Assembly (NCBI GenBank): GCA_946405475.1
Contig: CAMJHI010000043.1
Coordinates: forward strand, 1-11,841
Origin: an uncultured Clostridia bacterium
GTDB taxonomy: Bacteria; Bacillota; Clostridia; Oscillospirales; Acutalibacteraceae
Length of the DNA stretch: 11,841 nucleotides
Direction: 5' to 3'
Shown: one piece after another, positions 7,349 through 11,841 of the stretch
Layout: each line of letters starts with the position of its first letter
Position numbering within the stretch: the first letter of the stretch is position 1
Translations under genes and position numbers: made by a program
Notes under the pieces: generated by a model
Seen by the model: the letters and a program-made list of their open reading frames with translations, nothing else
Told to the model about the DNA's origin: nothing
Databases searched by the model: none

Positions 7349-10300
7349 ACAACAGCAGGCGATCGACGGGCGGCAGGGCACGCTTCTGGTCAGCGCCGCC
7401 GCCGGGTCGGGCAAAACCACCGTTCTGGTGGAGCGGGTCATCCGCCGCCTGACCGATGAAGAAAACAAGTGCCCGGCCAACGAGCTGGTGATCGTGACCT
7501 TTACCCGCGCCGCCGCGGCGCAGATGAAAGAAAAAATCAACGCCGCGCTGCAGGAAAAGCAGGCAAGCAGCGGCAGCCTGTGGCTGCGGCAGCAGCAGTT
7601 GCTGCTGCAATCGGCAAAGATCTGCACCATCGACAGCTTCTGCGGCGATCTGGTGCGCGAAAACTTCCACCAGCTCGGCATTCTGGCGGATTTCCGCGTG
7701 CTCGACGAACGCGACAGCGCGCAATACGAAGAGCTTGCGCTGCGCGAGGTGCTCGAAGAATGCTATGAAGAGGGGAACGAGGCCTTTTTGCGCCTGAGCG
7801 ATCAGTTTTCCTCCGGCGGCAGCGATATGACGCTCGGGCAGGCGATCAAAAAGCTCGCGCTGCTCATGAGCTCGCTGCCGTTCCCGGCGCAGAGCCTTGA
7901 CAAGCTGGCCGATCATTACGACGGCTCCGTGCCGCTTTCCCAAAGCCCGTGGGCGGCGCCCGTTTTTCAGGCGGTCGTCGAGCTGCTCACCTTCTGCGTG
8001 AACGCCGTGGGGCAGACCGCCCGCATGCTGGAAAGCGACGAAGCCGCCCGGCAGGAGCTCGAGCCGGTGCTCAGCAGCGACCGGCAGCTTTATGAGGGGC
8101 TGCTGCAGTGCGCTGCCGCGAGAGATTGGAACGCGCTGTACCGGGGCGTTGCCGCAATGACGTTTGCGCGCTTCCCGGCGCCCAAAAAGAGCCGCCCGAT
8201 CGACGCCGCGCTGCGTCAGCGGGTCAAGGACAACCGCGATGAAATCAAAAAAACGGCCGAAAAGCTGGCCGACTACGTGTTTGTGACCGAGGAGGATTTT
8301 GCGGAGGATTGCCGGGTGCTCGCGCCGATCGCGCGGCAGCTCATCGCCTGCGTCAAGCGCTATTCCGAAAACCTGTTCGCCCGCAAGCAGCAGGATAACG
8401 CCTTTACCTTCAACGACGTGGAGCATCTGGCGCTGGCGCTGCTGGTGGATGAAGACGGGCAGAAAACCGAACTGGCGCGATCTCTCAGCGAGCACTGCGT
8501 GGAGATCATGGTGGATGAATACCAGGACACCAACGAATTGCAGGACATGATCTTTTCCGCCATTTCCCGCGACGAAAGCAATCTGTTCTTTGTGGGCGAT
8601 ATCAAGCAGAGCATCTACCGCTTCCGGCAGGCGATGCCGGAGATCTTCCTCCGCCGCCGTTCGGCTCTGCCGGCATTTGACGGCGTGACGTATCCGGCGC
8701 AGCTGAGCCTGTCGGCCAATTTCCGCTGCCGCAAGCCCATCGCCCGCGCGGTCAACTTCGTCTTTGAACAGATCATGACCGAGCACACGGGCGACGTGGC
8801 CTACGAGCCGCTCAACCCGCTCGCGCCGTATGAAGACCACGCCGACAACGACGTGGAATTGATCCTGCGCGAAGCCGACCCGGCCGAGAGCGAGGCGCAG
8901 TTTGTGGCGCGCTACGTGCAGACGCTGCTGGCCTCGGGGCAAACGATCGGCATCGGCGAAAAAGAGCACGTCATCACCCCGGGCGATATCTGCCTGCTCA
9001 CGCGCACCAAAAAGCGCATCCCCGATTACGCGGCCGCGCTGGAGCAGCGCGGCATCCGCGCCGTGGGCGCCATCGAGGGCGACCTGACCGACACGGAGGA
9101 GCTCAAGCTCGTGCTTTCGCTCCTGCGGGTGCTGGATAATCCGCTGTCGGATATTCCGCTTGCGGCGGTCATGCTTTCGCCGATGTTCGGCTTCACCACC
9201 GACGACCTCACCGAGATCCGCACGGCCAGTGACACAAAAGAGCCGCTTTACCGCAGCGTGGTCGCTTACGCGAACGGCGGCAGCGAGGCGTGCCGCAGCT
9301 TTCTGGCGCGGCTCAACGCTCTGCGCCGTCTGGAGATCGGCATGGGCGCGGAAGAATTCCTGTGCCGCCTGTTTGACGAAACCGATCTGGAAGCCATTGT
9401 CTGCGCCATGGGCGAGCCGCAGCAGCGGCTGGCCAACCTGCGTTCGCTGCTCAGCCTGGCCAACCGTTTCGACAGCGGCATGAACTGCGGCCTGCGCGCG
9501 TTTCTGCGCTTCCTCGACTCGACCGACTGCAAGGGCGTGAATTTCAACGTCAGCGAGGACTGCGATTCCGTCAAGATCATGAACATCCACAAGAGCAAGG
9601 GGCTTGAATTCAACGTCTGCATTTTATGCGATCTCGGCTCGAAATTCGGCGGCCGGAACACGGATTCCTGGCGGGTGAGCAAAACGCTGGGCGTCGGGCT
9701 CAGGCGGCGGGAGCGGTTGAGCGACCGCCCGATGAAAACGCTGCAGTATCTGGCCTGTCGGCTTGAATCCGACCGGCTTGAGCTGGCGGAGGAGATCCGC
9801 GTGCAGTACGTCGCGCTGACCCGCGCCAAAGAAAAGCTCTGCCTCATCGGTACGGTGAAGGACCCGGAAGCGCTGCTGCAAAAAATGAGCCTGACCGACG
9901 CCGGCGGCGAGGTGTCGGCCTACCGCCTGCAAGCATGCTCAAACACGCTGGAACTGCTGCTGCCGGCGCTGATGCGCCACCCGGACGCGATGGAGCTTCG
10001 CCTGCTCGCGGGCGAGGGGCCAAACACCCGGGTGAAACCGTCGGATTTTTCGCTGCAGGTTTCCGTGCTGAACGCCTCACAAGCGGAACAGACGCAGGAA
10101 GAGGCGGCGCAGCCGGATCGTGTCTGCGCGCCGGATGACGCGCTCAAGGGCGAGCTGCTCGAGCGGATGGCTTACGTTTATCCTTACGCCGTGCTCAGCC
10201 GCGCTGTGGCCAAGCGGCAGGCCTCCGGTTTTGCCGACGTGCGGTTCAGCGACCGCTATCTGGCGGTCTCCAAACCGGCTTTTCTGCAGTCCGGCGGGCT

Positions 10301-10802
10301 CAACGCCGCCCAAAAGGGCACGCTGACCCACAAGGTGCTGCAGCTTTGCGATTTTGCGCAGCCGTTTGACGAGCAGCTGTCGCGGCTCGTGCAGCAGGGT
10401 GTTCTCACCGAAGCGGAAAGCCGCGAACTGAACCTGGCGGAGCTGCAGGCGTTCTTCGCGTCCGACTTGTGCCGCCGCATCGTGGCTTCGCCGCAGGTGA
10501 TCAAAGAGAAAAAATTTGCCATGCTCATGCCCGTTACCGAAATCTACCCCGAGCTGCCCGCCGCCTTTGATTCGGAGCAGGTCGTGGTGCAGGGCATGGT
10601 GGATCTGGCGTTTGAGGAAGACGGCGAACTGGTGGTGGTCGATTACAAAACCGACCACGGCGTGGACGAGCAGGAGCTGCTCGACCGCCACGCGCAGCAA
10701 CTGAAAATCTACGTGCGCGCGCTGAGCCGGTGCACGGATTACGCGGTCAAAGAGGCGCTGCTGTATTCCTTTGCGCTGAAAAAAACGGTCGAGGTGCGCT
10801 GA
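7329..10802 (+). CDS. addA: ATP-dependent helicase/nuclease subunit A (AddA)
   Basis: AddA (1157 aa) is the 3'-5' UvrD-type helicase and second nuclease of the AddAB recombination complex. Helicase motifs appear in order: I, A-A-A-G-S-G-K-T-T with K29; Ia, T-F-T-R-A-A-A-A; II, D396-E-Y-Q-D-T; III, G-D-I-K-Q-S-I-Y-R-F-R; IV, L-S-A-N-F-R; V, N-I-H754-K-S-K-G-L-E-F; VI, Y-V-A-L-T-R832-A-K-E-K. The C-terminal nuclease domain has H1001 (L-T-H-K-V-L), D1092 (G-M-V-D-L-A) and D1105-Y-K-T-D. All key residues are intact, so both activities should be functional. It is slightly shorter than the Bacillus protein (about 1230 aa). The ATG at 7329 lies within the end of addB, with GGGAGGGGG 6 nt upstream. 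A terminator lies about 20 nt after its stop, closing the two-gene operon. Confidence 0.97.
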   Translation: MPNWTAEQQQAIDGRQGTLLVSAAAGSGKTTVLVERVIRRLTDEENKCPANELVIVTFTRAAAAQMKEKINAALQEKQASSGSLWLRQQQLLLQSAKICTIDSFCGDLVRENFHQLGILADFRVLDERDSAQYEELALREVLEECYEEGNEAFLRLSDQFSSGGSDMTLGQAIKKLALLMSSLPFPAQSLDKLADHYDGSVPLSQSPWAAPVFQAVVELLTFCVNAVGQTARMLESDEAARQELEPVLSSDRQLYEGLLQCAAARDWNALYRGVAAMTFARFPAPKKSRPIDAALRQRVKDNRDEIKKTAEKLADYVFVTEEDFAEDCRVLAPIARQLIACVKRYSENLFARKQQDNAFTFNDVEHLALALLVDEDGQKTELARSLSEHCVEIMVDEYQDTNELQDMIFSAISRDESNLFFVGDIKQSIYRFRQAMPEIFLRRRSALPAFDGVTYPAQLSLSANFRCRKPIARAVNFVFEQIMTEHTGDVAYEPLNPLAPYEDHADNDVELILREADPAESEAQFVARYVQTLLASGQTIGIGEKEHVITPGDICLLTRTKKRIPDYAAALEQRGIRAVGAIEGDLTDTEELKLVLSLLRVLDNPLSDIPLAAVMLSPMFGFTTDDLTEIRTASDTKEPLYRSVVAYANGGSEACRSFLARLNALRRLEIGMGAEEFLCRLFDETDLEAIVCAMGEPQQRLANLRSLLSLANRFDSGMNCGLRAFLRFLDSTDCKGVNFNVSEDCDSVKIMNIHKSKGLEFNVCILCDLGSKFGGRNTDSWRVSKTLGVGLRRRERLSDRPMKTLQYLACRLESDRLELAEEIRVQYVALTRAKEKLCLIGTVKDPEALLQKMSLTDAGGEVSAYRLQACSNTLELLLPALMRHPDAMELRLLAGEGPNTRVKPSDFSLQVSVLNASQAEQTQEEAAQPDRVCAPDDALKGELLERMAYVYPYAVLSRAVAKRQASGFADVRFSDRYLAVSKPAFLQSGGLNAAQKGTLTHKVLQLCDFAQPFDEQLSRLVQQGVLTEAESRELNLAELQAFFASDLCRRIVASPQVIKEKKFAMLMPVTEIYPELPAAFDSEQVVVQGMVDLAFEEDGELVVVDYKTDHGVDEQELLDRHAQQLKIYVRALSRCTDYAVKEALLYSFALKKTVEVR

Positions 10803-10822
10803 TCGGAACAATATCAAAAAAG

Positions 10823-10857
10823 CAGATGACGCTTACGCGGCGCCATCTGTTTTTTTT
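10823..10857 (+). terminator. Rho-independent terminator of the addBA operon
   Basis: CAGATG (10823-10828) pairs with CATCTG (10844-10849). After one mismatch, CGC (10830-10832) pairs with GCG (10840-10842), and eight T residues follow directly (10850-10857). An A-rich run before the stem can pair with part of the T tract. Confidence 0.88.
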
Positions 10858-10878
10858 ATAAATAATATCTATTTTTTC

Positions 10879-10906
10879 TTGAAATTTGTTGAAAATATTG
10901 TATAAT
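10879..10906 (+). promoter_or_regulatory. Promoter for the zinc-ribbon membrane protein gene
   Basis: TTGAAA (10879-10884) and a perfect TATAAT (10901-10906) are 16 nt apart in a strongly AT-rich spacer just after the addA terminator. The expected start near 10913 leaves a leader of about 35 nt with AAGGAG (10935-10940) 7 nt before the ATG. Confidence 0.7.
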
Positions 10907-10947
10907 ATTTTTATCTGTATTGCTTTGCGTGAAAAAGGAGTGGTTTT

Positions 10948-11826
10948 ATGGCAAAATGCCCCAAGTGCGGCCATCATCTCAAGCTGATCGACATCAGCCA
11001 GAACTGCCCGAAATGCGGCGTGAACATGCGCTTTTACAATTTTGAAGAAACCTTCTACCGCGAGGCGAAATATGCCGAGCTGAGCCGCGCGGGCATTTCC
11101 GCCAAGATCCGGCGCCTCAAGGCGTCCTTCCTCGGCTCCGGACTCACCAAGGCCCGGCTGGCGGTCATGCTGCTGCCGCTGCTTTCGCTTCTGGTTCCCA
11201 GCGGCAAATTTATTCTGGCGCTGATCTTCAAACAGGCGGAGGTTTCGCTGGGCGCCATCGGGCTGGTTTCTCTGGTGACCGGCGGCGGGCTGAACTTCCT
11301 GCTCGCCATGGGCGGCGCGCCCGTTTCCGGCGCGGCGTTTTCCGCGCTGATCGCGGCGCTGGCGGCTTACGCGGTTACGGCGGTCATGGCTGTGGCGGTG
11401 CTGCTGACCTCGGTGCTCGGCTTCATCAGCGTGAAGAACATGCAAAAAATCACCTGCGTGATTTCGGCGCTCGGCGCTGTCGGAGCGATCGCTTCCATGA
11501 TACTGTTCGCCCGCTTTGCCGCCGTGCCGGCTAACCCCGTGTTGTCCGGTCAGATGGGCTTCGGGCTGCTGGTGACGGTGCTGATGTTCGGCGTGACCTT
11601 CACGGTGAGCCTGCTGCTCAGCCGCAAGGGCATTCCGGTGGAATATGACGAAGGCGTGCTGGAACGCATCGAGATCTTCAAAAAGGTCAAGCGCGGCGAG
11701 GTGAAGCTTGACGATCTGCCGCAGCCGGTCGTGCAAACGGAAGAGACCCGCAAGATCGACGCGGAAATTGCCGCGGAAGAAGCGGCGTTCCATGAAAAAT
11801 ACGCGAAGAAGGAGGGAGAAGGATGA
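10948..11826 (+). CDS. Zinc-ribbon, multi-pass membrane protein of unknown function
   Basis: I do not recognise this 292-aa protein as a named family. It starts with a zinc ribbon of two C-P-K-C-G knuckles (C4, C7, C20, C23), followed by a charged stretch (about 30-68). A hydrophobic region of four to six membrane spans follows, around residues 69-92, 99-121, 128-160 (long enough for one long or two short spans), 167-192 and 203-224. The last 68 residues are hydrophilic and Lys/Glu-rich, probably a helical cytoplasmic tail. The ribbon should also be cytoplasmic, since no signal peptide precedes it. It could sense or scaffold at the membrane, but no catalytic motif is visible. It has its own promoter and a good ribosome site. 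Its stop overlaps the next start as ATGA, implying coupled translation with that gene. Confidence 0.85.
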   Translation: MAKCPKCGHHLKLIDISQNCPKCGVNMRFYNFEETFYREAKYAELSRAGISAKIRRLKASFLGSGLTKARLAVMLLPLLSLLVPSGKFILALIFKQAEVSLGAIGLVSLVTGGGLNFLLAMGGAPVSGAAFSALIAALAAYAVTAVMAVAVLLTSVLGFISVKNMQKITCVISALGAVGAIASMILFARFAAVPANPVLSGQMGFGLLVTVLMFGVTFTVSLLLSRKGIPVEYDEGVLERIEIFKKVKRGEVKLDDLPQPVVQTEETRKIDAEIAAEEAAFHEKYAKKEGEG

Positions 11827-11841
11827 AAAAGCAGGTCGATA
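11823..11841 (+). CDS. Start of a downstream gene (cut by the right edge)
   Basis: ATG at 11823 overlaps the preceding TGA (ATGA). A purine-rich ribosome site, GGAGGGAGAAGG, lies immediately upstream (11811-11822). Only six codons are visible (M-K-K-Q-V-D), so no function can be named. The overlap makes it the likely operon partner of the zinc-ribbon membrane protein. The basic start could begin a signal peptide or an ordinary cytoplasmic protein. Confidence 0.6.

Noticed and set aside
4859..7681. A 940-codon open frame antisense to addB
   Set aside because: The length is striking, but the translation is the same compositional shadow type and runs across the addB-addA junction. The sense strand is fully explained by AddB and AddA.
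7170..9590. An 806-codon open frame antisense to addA
   Set aside because: No domain or ribosome site is visible, and it is a mirror of strong codon bias in addA.
1..11841. CRISPR arrays, insertion sequences, tRNA genes, att sites or defence systems
   Set aside because: I saw no regularly spaced repeats, transposase or integrase motifs, or tRNA-like cloverleaf. AddAB degrades DNA ends but is a housekeeping repair complex, not evidence of a defence island.

Overview
The window looks like chromosomal DNA from a Gram-positive, GC-rich member of the Clostridia (Oscillospiraceae/Ruminococcaceae-like). The evidence is a complete addB-addA pair (the Firmicutes counterpart of RecBCD), strong purine-rich Shine-Dalgarno sites, a TTG start, GC-rich codon use with AT-rich intergenic promoters, and a secreted SH3b plus C39-like protein. 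This placement is inferred from gene content and style, not from a marker gene.

Layout. Positions 1-95 (minus) are the N-terminus of a lipoprotein that runs off the left edge. A divergent AT-rich spacer (96-317) precedes a two-gene plus-strand unit: a GH27 alpha-galactosidase-like enzyme (318-2036) with a carbohydrate-binding-module-like beta-sandwich inserted into its barrel, and, 16 nt later, an inositol-monophosphatase-family phosphatase (2053-2820). A strong hairpin at 2834-2868 serves as a two-way terminator against the convergent gene at 2874-3830 (minus), a secreted protein with two SH3b domains and a C39-like cysteine peptidase domain. A divergent promoter region (3831-3997) then leads into addB (3998-7348, TTG start) and addA (7329-10802), which overlap by 20 nt and together encode the AddAB helicase-nuclease for processing double-strand breaks. 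A rho-independent terminator follows at 10823-10857. Next comes a near-consensus promoter and a zinc-ribbon multi-pass membrane protein (10948-11826), whose stop overlaps the start of a further gene (11823 onward) cut by the right edge.

How the genes fit together. The GH27 enzyme and the phosphatase probably form a small catabolic operon acting on an alpha-galactoside. AddAB is a housekeeping recombination module. The C39/SH3b protein probably acts in or on the cell wall. The last two genes are probably translationally coupled but cannot be assigned a function.

I found no mobile elements, CRISPR arrays, tRNA or rRNA genes, integrase, toxin-antitoxin pair or recognisable defence system. The most unusual features are the domain insertion in the GH27 barrel, its pairing with an IMPase-family gene, and the uncharacterised zinc-ribbon membrane protein with its coupled partner. 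I do not see convincing evidence of a new multi-gene system.
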